Shown here piece by piece: positions 51,364 through 60,830 of a stretch of 64,000 nucleotides of DNA; positions within the stretch are counted from its first letter, which is position 1, and the number at the start of each line of letters is the position of its first letter. Origin of the DNA: Collinsella sp. AM18-10. Lineage in GTDB: Bacteria > Actinomycetota > Coriobacteriia > Coriobacteriales > Coriobacteriaceae. Below the pieces are notes generated by a model, which worked only from the letters and a program-made list of their open reading frames with translations, did no database searches and was not told the origin of the DNA. The stretch spans positions 62,001 to 126,000 of the forward strand of contig NZ_QRJO01000005.1 of the NCBI RefSeq assembly GCF_003471585.1, written 5' to 3'. The position numbers were made by a program, and so were the translations under genes.

Positions 51364-52113
51364 TTAAGAGCGGGCAGCTCCGTCGACGGGGAGCACAGCG
51401 CCCGTAACGTAGGCGGCCATGTCGCTCGCTAGGAAGACAAAGGCGTTGGCGACATCCTCGGGCTCGCCCATGCGGCCGAGCGGGATGGTAGCGATGATGG
51501 GCTTGATGACTTCTTCGGGCAGGTTGGCGACCATGTCGGTCCTGGTTACGCCGGGGGCGACGGCATTGACGCGAATGCCCACGGGGGCGAGCTCGCGTGA
51601 GAGCGACTGGACCATGCCGTTGACGGCGAACTTGGACGTGGGATAGCCAACGCCGGAGGGCTGACCGTACTTAGCGACCATCGAGCTCGTGGTGGTGATG
51701 GTGCCACCGTGGCCGGCTTCGGTCATGATCTTGGCAGCGGCCTGGTGACCATTAAAGACGGCGACGACGTTGAGGTCCATGACCTTGGCGAACTCCTCGG
51801 CCGTGTAGTCCAAAAGGGGCGAGCGCTGGGAGATACCGGCATTGTTGACGACCGTGTCGAGACCGCCCATGTCGGCTGCGGCCTGCGTAAAGGCCTCGGT
51901 TACGGCCTCGAGTGAGGTGAGGTTGCACGAACGCCCCCAGATCTTTGCCTCGGGATAGGCGGCGGCGAGCTTCTCAACGGCCGCGTCGGCGGTTTCCTGA
52001 CGCGAACCAAAGACGGTGACGGCGGCGCCTTCCTCGATAAAACGGCAGGCGATGGCATAGCCGATACCGCGCGTGCCTCCGGTGATGATTGCTTTCTTAC
52101 CCTCGAGCAACAT
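51364..52113 (-). CDS. Short-chain dehydrogenase/reductase (FabG-like)
   Basis: 249 residues from ATG 52113 with GGAGG upstream. Classical SDR: cofactor motif ITGGTRGIGYAIA, VNNAGISQRS, catalytic Ser in TTSSMVAKY and the YxxxK pair in GYPTSKFAVNG. C-terminus MAAYVTGAVLPVDGAARS is typical. NAD(P)-dependent oxidoreductase of unknown substrate; hydroxysteroid, sugar or acyl substrates are all seen in gut relatives. Confidence 0.92.
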   Translation of the reverse strand: MLLEGKKAIITGGTRGIGYAIACRFIEEGAAVTVFGSRQETADAAVEKLAAAYPEAKIWGRSCNLTSLEAVTEAFTQAAADMGGLDTVVNNAGISQRSPLLDYTAEEFAKVMDLNVVAVFNGHQAAAKIMTEAGHGGTITTTSSMVAKYGQPSGVGYPTSKFAVNGMVQSLSRELAPVGIRVNAVAPGVTRTDMVANLPEEVIKPIIATIPLGRMGEPEDVANAFVFLASDMAAYVTGAVLPVDGAARS

Positions 52114-52271
52114 GGTGCCTCCATTCTTCGGGGGTGGACATACGCAGCACAGCATAACGGCGCGCAAAATCAACTTCGTTCGCATATCGGTAAACGGCAC
52201 CCTCGGTTGTCAGCGAATGGCCAAGTTGTTCAAACTTTTGCTTGATGAACGCAATGGGCGGTTTCAAACAA

Positions 52272-52303
52272 AGGGGCTCCCATCCAAACGGACGGGAGCC
52301 CCT
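52272..52303 (-). terminator. hom terminator
   Basis: AGGGGCTCCC stem on the minus strand with GGGAGCCCCT, then TTTGTTT, 30 bp past the hom stop. Confidence 0.88.
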
Positions 52304-52333
52304 CAGGTGCTATGTTGTGTGCCAAGGACTGGA

Positions 52334-53677
52334 CTAGTTCGCCATGACGCCTTCGGTCCAGGCCTCGACGTCCTCGATGCGCAGGACGTTGGCGACCTCG
52401 GCCACGCAGTCGACGCTGGCAAGCTCGGCGGCGGCAGCCTGGACATTCTTCTCGAGTGCGCGGTGCGTCAGGAAGATGACCGAGCAGGCATCGCTGACGC
52501 CCGACTTGCCGTCCTCGACCTGGTTGATGAGCGAGATCGAGATGTTGTGCTTGGCAAAGATGTCGACCGTCTCGGACAGGGCGCCCACGCGGTCGGCGAC
52601 CTTCAGGCGCACATAGTACTTGGTCTGGAGCTCGTCCATGGGCTTAAAGGCGAGGTTGTGGCCATAGGGCTCAATCTCGGGCAGCGGAGCCACGCCGCGG
52701 CTGATCTGCTCGGAGAGCGACAGGATATCGCCCACGACGGCGCTCGCGGTGGGGAAGGAGCCTGCGCCGGCACCGTAGAACATGGTCTCGCCCACGGCGT
52801 CGCCCACCACGTAGACAGCGTTCATGGCGCCGTTGACCTTGGCAAGCATGTGGTCGGCGGGGATCAGCGTGGGATGCACCCGGACGTCGACGCCGGCGTC
52901 GGTGTTGCGTGCGATGCCCAGCAGCTTGATGGTGTAGCCGAGCTCGCGGGCCTGGGCAATGTCCTCGGCGCCGATGGTACGGATACCCTGCTGGTAGACA
53001 TCGTCGGTGGTCACGCGGGTGCCAAAGCCGATGGAAGCGAGGATGGCCGTCTTGCTGGCGGCGTCGAAGCCGTCGACGTCGGCGGACGGGTCGGCCTCGG
53101 CATAGCCCTTTGCCTGGGCGTCGGCGAGCACGTCAGCGTAATCGGCGCCCTCGGCGTCCATGCGCGACAGGATGTAGTTGGTGGTGCCGTTGAGAATGCC
53201 AGCGATGGTCAGGATCTTGTTGCCCACCAGGTCGTGCTCAAGCGTGCTCACGATGGGGATGCCGCCGCCGCAGCTGGCCTCGCACTTAATCTGCACGCCA
53301 CACGCGCGCGCCTTCTCGGCAAGCGTCTCGACGTGACGGCCCAGCAGAGCCTTGTTGGCAGAGACGACATGCTTGCCGTGCTCAAAGGCGGTGGTGAAGA
53401 TCTCGGTTGCGGGATGCTCGCCGCCGATCAGCTCGACGACGATGTCGACGGCGGGGTCGGTGACGACATCGTGCCAGTCACTCGTAAAGGCCTCGCGCTC
53501 AATACCGGCTGCCTCGGCCTGCTCCCAGGCAAGCGCGCAGGCGCGGGTCAGCTTAAGGTCGATGCCGTAGGCGGCCAGGTACTCATCGTGGTGGCTCTTG
53601 ATCAGACGGGCCACGCCGCCGCCGACGGTCCCCAGACCGATCAGACCGACGTTCACGGTGCGCAGGGATTCGCTCAT
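52334..53677 (-). CDS. hom: Homoserine dehydrogenase
   Basis: 447 residues; AAGGAG before ATG 53677. Reduces aspartate semialdehyde to homoserine for threonine and methionine. NAD(P) motif NVGLIGLGTVGGGVARL, substrate segment CEASCGGGIPIVSTLEHDLV and NGTTNYILSRM. The C-terminal 80 residues (KYYVRLKVADRVGALSETV) are an ACT domain for threonine feedback. Monocistronic with its own terminator. Confidence 0.97.
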   Translation of the reverse strand: MSESLRTVNVGLIGLGTVGGGVARLIKSHHDEYLAAYGIDLKLTRACALAWEQAEAAGIEREAFTSDWHDVVTDPAVDIVVELIGGEHPATEIFTTAFEHGKHVVSANKALLGRHVETLAEKARACGVQIKCEASCGGGIPIVSTLEHDLVGNKILTIAGILNGTTNYILSRMDAEGADYADVLADAQAKGYAEADPSADVDGFDAASKTAILASIGFGTRVTTDDVYQQGIRTIGAEDIAQARELGYTIKLLGIARNTDAGVDVRVHPTLIPADHMLAKVNGAMNAVYVVGDAVGETMFYGAGAGSFPTASAVVGDILSLSEQISRGVAPLPEIEPYGHNLAFKPMDELQTKYYVRLKVADRVGALSETVDIFAKHNISISLINQVEDGKSGVSDACSVIFLTHRALEKNVQAAAAELASVDCVAEVANVLRIEDVEAWTEGVMAN

Positions 53678-53927
53678 AGATAGCTCCTTCGTGCATCTTA
53701 TGGATGGATTAACCGCTTAAAGGTTGAGTGCATTCTAGCGTGAACCGAGGGCGCATGCTCGCCAGGCAACAGGAGTCGCACAAAACGGCACCCCCGAAAC
53801 GCTGCGGAAACATTGGAAACATGCTCGCTACAAATGAACTTCCGTAACAAACTGTCAACGTTTGCGCCATAAGGTTTGCCCCGTACCGCAAAACAGCCGC
53901 ACCGCGGCCAGCGAAAAGGGGGACACC

Positions 53928-55094
53928 ATGTTTAGTATCAACAACGCACTGAGCCGTAGGAGTTTCTTGGCAGGAGCCGCGGCGCTCGGCAGCACCGCCG
54001 CGCTCGCTGGCTGCTCTTCGAGTGGCTCTGACGGCGGCTCCGCCGATGACGGCAAGACCTTCAAGATCGGTGTTATCGGCCCTCTGACCGGCGCCGCGGC
54101 AACCTATGGCGTTTCGGCCGAGAAGGGTGCCAAGCTCGCCGCCGAGGATTTCTCGACCAAGGACCTCAAACTCTCGCTTAAGTCCGAGGACGACGTCGCC
54201 GACGGCGAGAAGGCCATCAACGCCTTCAATACCTTGTGCGACTGGGGCATGCAGGCGCTTGTCGGCCCCGTTACCACCGGCGCCGCCGTCGCCGTCTCGG
54301 GCGAGATCGCCGACGATATGCTCATGGTCACGCCTTCGGCCTCGTCGCTCGACGTTACCAAGGGAAAGACCACGGTCTTTCAGGTTTGCTTCACCGACCC
54401 CACCATGGGCGCCAGCGCCGCGAAGTTCTTGGCCGAGAAGTACGCGGACGCCAAGATCGCCCTGTTCTACAACTCCGGCGATACGTACAGCTCGGGCGTT
54501 GCCGACGCCTTTGCCGAGCAGGCCAAGGCATCCAAGCTCGATGTCGTCGATACCGAGACCTTTAAGGACGACTCTTCCACGAGCTTTACCAACCAGCTCA
54601 CCAAGGCCAAGGAGGCCGGCGCCACGCTTATTTTTGCTCCGATCTATTACACGCCGGCGTCCGTCCTGCTCAAGAACGCCAAGGACATGGGGTACGACAT
54701 GACGCTTATGGGCACCGACGGCATGGACGGCCTGCTCTCCGTTGAGGGCTTCGATACCTCTCTTGCCGAGGGCGTGCTGCTCATGACCCCGTTCTCTGCT
54801 GACGATGAGAAGAACGCCGACTTCGTCAAGGCCTATAAGGACGCCTACGACGAGACGCCCAATCAGTTTGCCGCCGATGCCTATGACTGCGTCCATGCGA
54901 TTGCCGAGGCTATCGATAAAACGGGCATCGACATTACGGCTGACGGTGCCGACATTGCCGACGACCTTGCCCGCGCCATGCGCAAGATCAAGATCGAGGG
55001 CCTGACGGGCGAGCTGACGTGGAATGACGAGGGCCAGGTCGAAAAGCCCGCTACGGCCTATGTGATCCAGGACGGCAAGTACATCGCCGCCTAA
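53928..55094 (+). CDS. livJ: Branched-chain amino acid binding lipoprotein, copy 1
   Basis: 388 residues from ATG 53928 (AAGGGGG upstream). Signal: twin-arginine-like SRRSFLAGAAALGSTAA then lipobox LAGC, so it is exported, perhaps folded, and lipid anchored. The periplasmic-binding type 1 fold follows: IGVIGPLTGAAATYG, QALVGPVTTGAAVAVSG, TPSASSLDVT and FYNSGDTYSSGVADAF. First gene of livJ-livJ-livHMGF. A separate promoter for the second copy seems likely because of the 271-bp gap. Confidence 0.92.
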   Translation: MFSINNALSRRSFLAGAAALGSTAALAGCSSSGSDGGSADDGKTFKIGVIGPLTGAAATYGVSAEKGAKLAAEDFSTKDLKLSLKSEDDVADGEKAINAFNTLCDWGMQALVGPVTTGAAVAVSGEIADDMLMVTPSASSLDVTKGKTTVFQVCFTDPTMGASAAKFLAEKYADAKIALFYNSGDTYSSGVADAFAEQAKASKLDVVDTETFKDDSSTSFTNQLTKAKEAGATLIFAPIYYTPASVLLKNAKDMGYDMTLMGTDGMDGLLSVEGFDTSLAEGVLLMTPFSADDEKNADFVKAYKDAYDETPNQFAADAYDCVHAIAEAIDKTGIDITADGADIADDLARAMRKIKIEGLTGELTWNDEGQVEKPATAYVIQDGKYIAA

Positions 55095-55365
55095 GTGCGC
55101 ATAAAACGCTACCGGTGAGGCTGTTTTATTCAGGGCGGGGACGCCTGTAACAGAATGGAAACATTACTTTTACACAATAAAGTGGCATTACTGCATAAAA
55201 TAATAGAAATACGCAGAAATATGGATAAATGAACAAATCCAAAGAAAAGTTGAAATAATCGCCACTTTTCCTAACTAAAGCGTCTACTATTTTGCGAACG
55301 CCGAACACGGCGAAGGATGGTCTGTCGGGCAACCAAAACCCGACGAGATTTGAGAGGAGAGCCGC
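55095..55365 (+). promoter_or_regulatory. AT-rich spacer between the two livJ copies
   Basis: The stretch around 55145-55290 is much richer in A and T than the rest of the window. It probably carries the promoter of the second copy (for example TACTAT near 55285), though no clear -35 is visible. No gene seen. Confidence 0.45.
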
Positions 55366-56553
55366 ATGTCGAGCCTCACCGGTAAGTCATTGAACCCTGT
55401 TATGAATCGCAGGAGCGTTATCGCGAGCGCAGCAGGTCTGGGGGCGATGTCCATTCTAGCTGGCTGCTCCTCCAACGGCGGCGACAGCGGTTCCGCGTCG
55501 GGCGACGCTTCGTTTAAGATCGGCACCATCGGCCCGCTGACCGGCGCCAACGCGTCCTACGGCAAGTCCGTTACACAGGCTGTCGAGCTTGGCTGCAAGG
55601 ATTTCTCGACCAAGGAGCTGCCGCTTGTCAGCAAGGCCGAGGACGACCAGGCTGACGGCGAGAAGGCCGTCAACGCCTTCAACACCCTGCTCGACTGGGG
55701 CATGCAGGCCCTCGTCGGTCCGACCACCACGGGTGCGTCGGTCGCCGTTGCCGCCGAGTGCGGCAACGACCCCGAGACGTTCATGATCACCCCGTCCGCG
55801 TCCTCCGAGGACGTTACCAAGGGCAAGGATTGCGTCTTCCAGGTTTGCTTTACCGACCCCAACCAAGGTGTCAACGCTGCCAAGTTCCTGGCAGAGAAGT
55901 ATGCGAACGAGAAGTTCGTGCTGTTCTATAACTCCGGCGATGCCTATTCTTCGGGCATCGCAGATTCCTTTAAGGCCCAGGCCGCTAAGTCTAAGCTTGA
56001 GATTGTCGACGAGGAGACCTTTAAGGACGACTCCGCCACGAGCTTTACCAACCAGCTGACCAAGGCCAAGCAGGCAGGCGCCACCATGATCTTTGCGCCG
56101 ATCTACTACACGCCGGCGTCCGTCCTGCTCAAGAACGCCAAGGACATGGGCTACGACGTCAAGATGATGGGCTGCGACGGCATGGACGGCATCCTGGGCG
56201 TTGAGGGCTTCGACACCTCTCTTGCCGAGGGTCTGCTGCTCATGACCCCGTTCTCCGCCGACGACGAGAAGAACGCCGACTTCGTCAACGCTTACAAGGA
56301 TAAGTACGGCGATACCCCCGACCAGTTTGCCGCCGACGCCTACGACGGCGTGCATGCTGTGGTCGAGGCTCTCAAGGAGGCCGGCCTGGGCGTCGACGCC
56401 GACCCCACCGAGGTTGCCGAGAAGCTTCCCGAGGCTATGCTCAAGATTACTGTTGACGGCCTGACTGGCAAGCTCTCCTGGAACGACAAGGGTCAGGTCC
56501 AGAAGGACCCGACGGCGTACGTCATTACCGACGGCAAGTACGTACAGGCCTAA
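55366..56553 (+). CDS. livJ: Branched-chain amino acid binding lipoprotein, copy 2
   Basis: 395 residues. A paralogue of the preceding gene with the same domain and long identical stretches (for example the segment from PIYYTPASVLLKNAKDMGYD). Signal has NRRSVIASAAGLGAMS and lipobox LAGC. The ligand-contact part differs (CGNDPETFMITPSAS against IADDMLMVTPSAS), so specificities may differ. A hairpin between this gene and livH may hold down the permease level relative to binding protein. Confidence 0.92.
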   Translation: MSSLTGKSLNPVMNRRSVIASAAGLGAMSILAGCSSNGGDSGSASGDASFKIGTIGPLTGANASYGKSVTQAVELGCKDFSTKELPLVSKAEDDQADGEKAVNAFNTLLDWGMQALVGPTTTGASVAVAAECGNDPETFMITPSASSEDVTKGKDCVFQVCFTDPNQGVNAAKFLAEKYANEKFVLFYNSGDAYSSGIADSFKAQAAKSKLEIVDEETFKDDSATSFTNQLTKAKQAGATMIFAPIYYTPASVLLKNAKDMGYDVKMMGCDGMDGILGVEGFDTSLAEGLLLMTPFSADDEKNADFVNAYKDKYGDTPDQFAADAYDGVHAVVEALKEAGLGVDADPTEVAEKLPEAMLKITVDGLTGKLSWNDKGQVQKDPTAYVITDGKYVQA

Positions 56554-56584
56554 TAGGCCGCCTTACATAGAGCGGTTTTGATCC

Positions 56585-56616
56585 CAAGCAGGGGAGGTTT
56601 TGGCCTTCCCTGCTTG
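56585..56616 (+). terminator. Intercistronic hairpin between livJ and livH
   Basis: CAAGCAGGG (56585-56593) pairs with CCCTGCTTG (56608-56616). A second small palindrome AGGGAC/GTCCCT lies at 56627-56646. Partial termination would give more binding protein than permease. Confidence 0.6.
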
Positions 56617-56692
56617 CTTGGTATCTAGGGACAACGTAACGTCCCTGTTTCATACATCAACTGGAAACCTATTCGAAAGGGGGATGTGGAAC

Positions 56693-57574
56693 ATGACGGT
56701 CTTTATCCAATACCTGGTCAACGGCCTGTCCATGGGCAGCGTCTACGCCATCATCGCGTTGGGCTACACCATGGTCTATGGCATCGCCAAGATGCTGAAC
56801 TTCGCTCACGGCGACGTCATCATGGTCGGTGCCTATGTCTCGTTCTGTGCCACGTCGTATCTCGGCCTCCCGGGCTGGGCATCTGTAATTCTCTCTTGTG
56901 TGGTCTGCACCGTTCTCGGTGTTCTCATCGAGGGTCTGGCATACAAGCCGCTGCGTCAGGCGGGCCCGCTGGCCGTTCTGATCACGGCCATCGGCGTGTC
57001 TTACTTCCTGCAGAACGCCGCGCAGCTTCTGTGGGGCGCCACGCCCAAGAACTTCACTTCGCTCGTCACCTTCCAGGTGCCGGAGTTCTTGGCCAAGTTC
57101 AATGTAAGCGCCGTTTCGCTCGTCACCATCGTCGCCTGCCTGGTTATCATGGCCGGTCTGATGTTCTTTACAGGTAAGACCAAGATGGGCAAAGCCATGC
57201 GCGCCGTGTCCGAGGACAAGGCCGCCGCTCAGCTCATGGGCATCAACGTCAACCGCACCATCTCGATGACGTTTGCTATCGGCTCCGCCCTTGCTGCCAT
57301 CGCCGGTGTGCTCCTGTGCTCCTACTCGCCGGTTCTGCAGCCCACCACGGGCGCCATGCCTGGCATCAAGGCCTTCGACGCTGCCGTTTTCGGCGGCATC
57401 GGCTCCATCCCCGGTGCCTTTGTCGGTGGCATCCTCATCGGCATCATCGAAGCGATGGCGCAGGCATACATTTCCACGAGCCTTGCCAACTCCATCGTCT
57501 TTGGTGTTTTGATCATCGTCCTGCTCGTCAAGCCTGCCGGCCTCTTGGGCAAGTACGTCCCCGAGAAGGTGTAG
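56693..57574 (+). CDS. livH: Branched-chain amino acid ABC permease
   Basis: 293 residues from ATG 56693 (AAAGGGGG at suitable spacing; ATG 56684 is too close to it). Eight helices; LivH marks include LVNGLSMGSVYAIIALGYTM, LNFAHGDVIMVGAY and FAIGSALAAIAGVLL. GGIGSIPGAFVGGILIG near the C-terminus is the ATPase-contact region. Inner-membrane half of the Liv importer. Confidence 0.95.
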   Translation: MTVFIQYLVNGLSMGSVYAIIALGYTMVYGIAKMLNFAHGDVIMVGAYVSFCATSYLGLPGWASVILSCVVCTVLGVLIEGLAYKPLRQAGPLAVLITAIGVSYFLQNAAQLLWGATPKNFTSLVTFQVPEFLAKFNVSAVSLVTIVACLVIMAGLMFFTGKTKMGKAMRAVSEDKAAAQLMGINVNRTISMTFAIGSALAAIAGVLLCSYSPVLQPTTGAMPGIKAFDAAVFGGIGSIPGAFVGGILIGIIEAMAQAYISTSLANSIVFGVLIIVLLVKPAGLLGKYVPEKV

Positions 57575-57583
57575 GTGAGCGTT

Positions 57584-58663
57584 ATGAAGTTTCTTAAAGA
57601 CAAGCAGACGCGTCACGACTTTGTTACGTACGCCATGTGCCTTGTGGCGTTCGCCATCGTGTTCTTTATGCAGTCCAACCACATGATTCCGCGCATGATC
57701 GCCGGTCAGCTGGTTCCCATCACGGCCTATATCGTCATGGCCATCTCCCTTAACCTCGTCGTCGGCATCGCGGGCGACTTGTCGCTGGGCCACGCAGGCT
57801 TTATGAGCGTCGGCGCCTATACGGGCATCGTTACCGCCGTCGCCCTCGAGAGCGTCGTGCCCTCCGACCCCATTCGCCTGGCCATCAGCATTGTGGTCGG
57901 CGCCATCGCCGCTGCCATCCTGGGCTTTTTGATCGGCATCCCGGTCCTTCGCCTGAGCGGTGACTATCTGGCCATCGTGACCTTGGCCTTTGGCGAGATT
58001 ATCAAAGAGATCGTCACCTGCCTTATCGTGGGCGTCGACTCTCGCGGCCTGCACGTGATCTTTAACATCACGGGTAACTCCACAATCGACGATCTGCACC
58101 TGCTCGAGGACGGCACCGCCATCATCAAGGGCGCCCAGGGCGCCTCGGGCGTGTCGACGTACTCGACCTTCCTCGCCGGTGCCATCCTGGTCATGGTCGC
58201 ACTCGTGATCGTGCTCAACCTGGTTCGCAGCCGTACTGGCCGTGCCATTATGGCCGTGCGCGACAACAAGATCGCTGCCGAGTCCGTGGGCATCTCTGTC
58301 ACCGAGTACCGCATGATCGCCTTCGTGGTTTCCGCCGCTCTCGCCGGCGCTGCCGGAGCCCTCTTCGGCGGTAACTTCTCGCAGCTTTCCGCCACCAAGT
58401 TTGACTTCAACACGTCCATCCTCATCCTGGTGTTCGTGGTCCTGGGCGGTCTGGGCAATATGCGCGGCTCCGTCATCGCGGCGGCGTTGCTCACGGTGCT
58501 TCCCGAGCTGCTCCGTCAGTTCTCGGACTACCGCATGCTCATCTACGCCATCGTGCTGATCCTGGTCATGATCTTTACCAACAACCCGCAGCTCAAGGCG
58601 TTCTTCGGTCGCGTCAAGGATCGCTTTACTTCCAAGAAGGAGGTGGCAGCCGATGCCCAGTAA
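57584..58663 (+). CDS. livM: Branched-chain amino acid ABC permease
   Basis: 359 residues from ATG 57584; a GTG three codons upstream abuts the livH stop. Marks: MAISLNLVVGIAGDLSLGHA, GIPVLRLSGDYLAIVTLAFG and LFGGNFSQLSATKFDFNTSI, and the contact loop LGGLGNMRGSVIAA. Overlaps livG by 11 nt. Confidence 0.95.
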   Translation: MKFLKDKQTRHDFVTYAMCLVAFAIVFFMQSNHMIPRMIAGQLVPITAYIVMAISLNLVVGIAGDLSLGHAGFMSVGAYTGIVTAVALESVVPSDPIRLAISIVVGAIAAAILGFLIGIPVLRLSGDYLAIVTLAFGEIIKEIVTCLIVGVDSRGLHVIFNITGNSTIDDLHLLEDGTAIIKGAQGASGVSTYSTFLAGAILVMVALVIVLNLVRSRTGRAIMAVRDNKIAAESVGISVTEYRMIAFVVSAALAGAAGALFGGNFSQLSATKFDFNTSILILVFVVLGGLGNMRGSVIAAALLTVLPELLRQFSDYRMLIYAIVLILVMIFTNNPQLKAFFGRVKDRFTSKKEVAADAQ

Positions 58664-59513
58664 ATTTGAGTTCAACAAGGGCAAGATGGTCCCGTATCCT
58701 TCTGGCGCCATCGTTCCCGATCGCGACCTGGGCCAGCGCCCGGCTCTCGAGTGCATCCACCTGGGTATTGAGTTCGGCGGCCTTAAGGCAGTCGACGACT
58801 TTAGCCTGACTATCGGCAAGACCGAGATCGCCGGCCTGATCGGTCCCAACGGTGCCGGTAAGACCACGGTCTTCAACCTGCTCACTAAGGTATACCAGCC
58901 CACGCACGGCACCATCCTGCTTGACGGCGAGGACACCTCGGGCAAGTCGGTCTATCAGGTCAACCGTATGGGCATCGCCCGTACCTTCCAGAACATCCGC
59001 CTGTTCAACACCATGACGGTGGAGGATAACGTTAAGGTCGGCCTGCACAACCAGGAGCGCTACTCCGGCTTTGAGGGCGTGCTGCGCCTGCCGACGTATT
59101 GGAAGCACGAGAAGGCCGCCCACGAGCGCGCCATGGAGCTGCTATCCATTTTTGACATGGAGCACCTGGCAAATGAACAGGCCGGCTCGCTGCCTTACGG
59201 CGCCCAACGTCGTCTGGAGATCGTCCGTGCGCTTGCCACCAACCCCAAGCTGCTGCTGCTCGACGAGCCTGCCGCCGGCATGAACCCGTCCGAGACCGCA
59301 GAGCTCATGGCGAACATCGTTAAGATTCGCGACACCTTTGGCATTGCCATCATGCTCATCGAGCACGACATGTCGCTCGTCATGAACATCTGCGAGGGCA
59401 TCTGCGTGCTCAACTTTGGTAAGGTCATCGCCAAGGGTACGGCCGAGGAGATCCAGAACAACGATGCCGTTATCGAGGCATATCTGGGCAAGCAGGATAA
59501 GGGGGAGAACTAA
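58653..59513 (+). CDS. livG: Branched-chain amino acid ABC ATPase
   Basis: 286 residues, AGGAGG before ATG 58653. Walker A GPNGAGKTTVFNLL, LivG-type RTFQNIRLF, signature LPYGAQRRLEIVRAL (an altered LSGGQ, usual for LivG) and Walker B LLLLDEPAAGM. Couples ATP hydrolysis to import with LivF. Confidence 0.96.
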   Translation: MPSKFEFNKGKMVPYPSGAIVPDRDLGQRPALECIHLGIEFGGLKAVDDFSLTIGKTEIAGLIGPNGAGKTTVFNLLTKVYQPTHGTILLDGEDTSGKSVYQVNRMGIARTFQNIRLFNTMTVEDNVKVGLHNQERYSGFEGVLRLPTYWKHEKAAHERAMELLSIFDMEHLANEQAGSLPYGAQRRLEIVRALATNPKLLLLDEPAAGMNPSETAELMANIVKIRDTFGIAIMLIEHDMSLVMNICEGICVLNFGKVIAKGTAEEIQNNDAVIEAYLGKQDKGEN

Positions 59514-60227
59514 ATGGCAGAGCCGATGCTTTCCGTCTACAACATCAACGTCTGGTACGGCGCCATCCACGCCATCAAGGACATCTCCTTTAACGTCAAC
59601 GAGGGCGAGATCGTGGCTCTGATCGGCGCGAACGGTGCTGGCAAGTCCACAACGCTCAAGACCGTCTCGGGCCTGCTGCGCTCCAAGACCGGCTCCATCA
59701 AGTTTATGGGCGAGGACATTACCCATGCGCCCGCTGATAAGCTGGTTGGTAAGGGACTGGCTCAGGTTCCCGAGGGACGTCGTGCCTTTTTGCAGATGAC
59801 GGTTGAGGAGAACCTGGAGATGGGCGCCTATACGCAGCCCAAGTCCACGGTGGCTCCGGGCCTTGAGCGCGTCTACGAGCAGTTCCCGCGCCTGAAGGAG
59901 CGCCGTCGCCAGGTCGCCGGCACCCTTTCGGGCGGCGAGCAGCAGATGCTCGTTATGGGCCGCGCCCTTATGAGTAACCCCAAGCTGCTCATGCTCGACG
60001 AGCCTTCCATGGGCCTGGCGCCGATTCTGATTGAGCAGATCTTCCAGATTGTCGAGGATCTGCATAAGGCCGGCACCACGGTGCTTCTGGTCGAGCAGAA
60101 CGCGCAGATGGCGCTCTCGATCGCCACGCGCGGCTACGTGCTCGAGACCGGCAAGATCACCATGACCGGCACCGGCCAAGAGCTCCTGCACGACGACAAC
60201 GTCCGCAAGGCTTACCTGGGCGGTTAG
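59514..60227 (+). CDS. livF: Branched-chain amino acid ABC ATPase
   Basis: 237 residues, starting at the base after the livG stop. Walker A GANGAGKSTTLKTV, Q-loop VPEGRRAFLQMTV, signature LSGGEQQMLVMGRALM and Walker B LLMLDEPSMGLAP. Last gene of the operon; copy 2 of the composite hairpin element starts right at its stop. Confidence 0.96.
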   Translation: MAEPMLSVYNINVWYGAIHAIKDISFNVNEGEIVALIGANGAGKSTTLKTVSGLLRSKTGSIKFMGEDITHAPADKLVGKGLAQVPEGRRAFLQMTVEENLEMGAYTQPKSTVAPGLERVYEQFPRLKERRRQVAGTLSGGEQQMLVMGRALMSNPKLLMLDEPSMGLAPILIEQIFQIVEDLHKAGTTVLLVEQNAQMALSIATRGYVLETGKITMTGTGQELLHDDNVRKAYLGG

Positions 60228-60377
60228 GCGGTTCCGCCGTTCTACCGAACGGCGGACCAGTCGACGCTGCGCGGGCGCCAGAGCGACAACTTGTCATTCA
60301 AAGAGGGCGGCATGACCAGAAGGTCTATGCCGTCCTCTTTTCATGCCAATTTGTTCGCTCTGGTGCCCGCTCGCTGT
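60228..60377 (+). repeat. Composite two-hairpin element, copy 2
   Basis: Hairpin 1 is TCCGCCGTTC (60233-60242) with GAACGGCGGA (60247-60256) around TACC. Hairpin 2 has outer stem 60271-60289 with 60351-60370 and inner stem 60299-60312 with 60325-60340, capped by GACCAGAAGGTCT. Arms differ from copy 1 yet remain paired. Lies right after livF. Confidence 0.85.
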
Positions 60378-60413
60378 CCGTCCTTTGCTTGCGGCGTTGC
60401 TTTGGTTCTGGCA

Positions 60414-60483
60414 TTTGACCTAGTCGCTGGGGACGTTCTTGAATGACTAGTCGTTTAAGAACGTCCCCAGCGACTAGGTCAAA
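60414..60483. repeat. GGGGAC-type palindrome, 27-bp perfect stem
   Basis: 60414-60440 pairs perfectly with 60457-60483 around a 16-nt loop that contains GACTAGTC. Shares GGGGACGTTCTT and AAGAACGTCCC with the copy at 62000-62055. Between this and the composite element the 60228-60552 gap has no gene. Confidence 0.9.
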
Positions 60484-60552
60484 AGGCTCCGAGCGCGGCG
60501 TGCTCACGCCCGTCGTGGTGCGCCCGAAGGGGGATGGCTGCTACGAGCTCGA

Positions 60553-60816
60553 TCATTTGCGAGGAGAAGACGAACCAGCCGTTGCAGATCCAATATGGAT
60601 CTCGCCGACCTCGGCAAGCTGCTCGATGAGCGGAAGCCCTGTCGGGTCGTCTATTTCAACACCACCCAGAATGATGGTGTCATCGCGCAGGTCGATCTGT
60701 GTGTTGAACACAGCGAGGTTAAAGCCGGAGGCCACAAATCCGATAGCAGCCAGGACGAGCCCCGTGGCAACAAGTCCACCCGCTACGGCAAGGTAAATCT
60801 TTTTTACGCTGGACAT
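60553..60816 (-). CDS. Short membrane protein, possibly truncated DUF4097-type
   Basis: 87 residues: basic start MSSVKKIYLAV, one membrane helix (about 7-33), then LRDDTIILGGVEIDD and a nondescript end. AAGGAG precedes the ATG. In PadR-DUF1700 operons the third gene usually encodes a DUF4097 protein of 250 residues or more with this kind of anchor. Here the beta-repeat part is missing and palindromic repeats follow, so 3' truncation is likely. A genuine short protein cannot be excluded. Confidence 0.6.
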   Translation of the reverse strand: MSSVKKIYLAVAGGLVATGLVLAAIGFVASGFNLAVFNTQIDLRDDTIILGGVEIDDPTGLPLIEQLAEVGEIHIGSATAGSSSPRK

Positions 60817-60830
60817 GTTTGCACTCCTTC

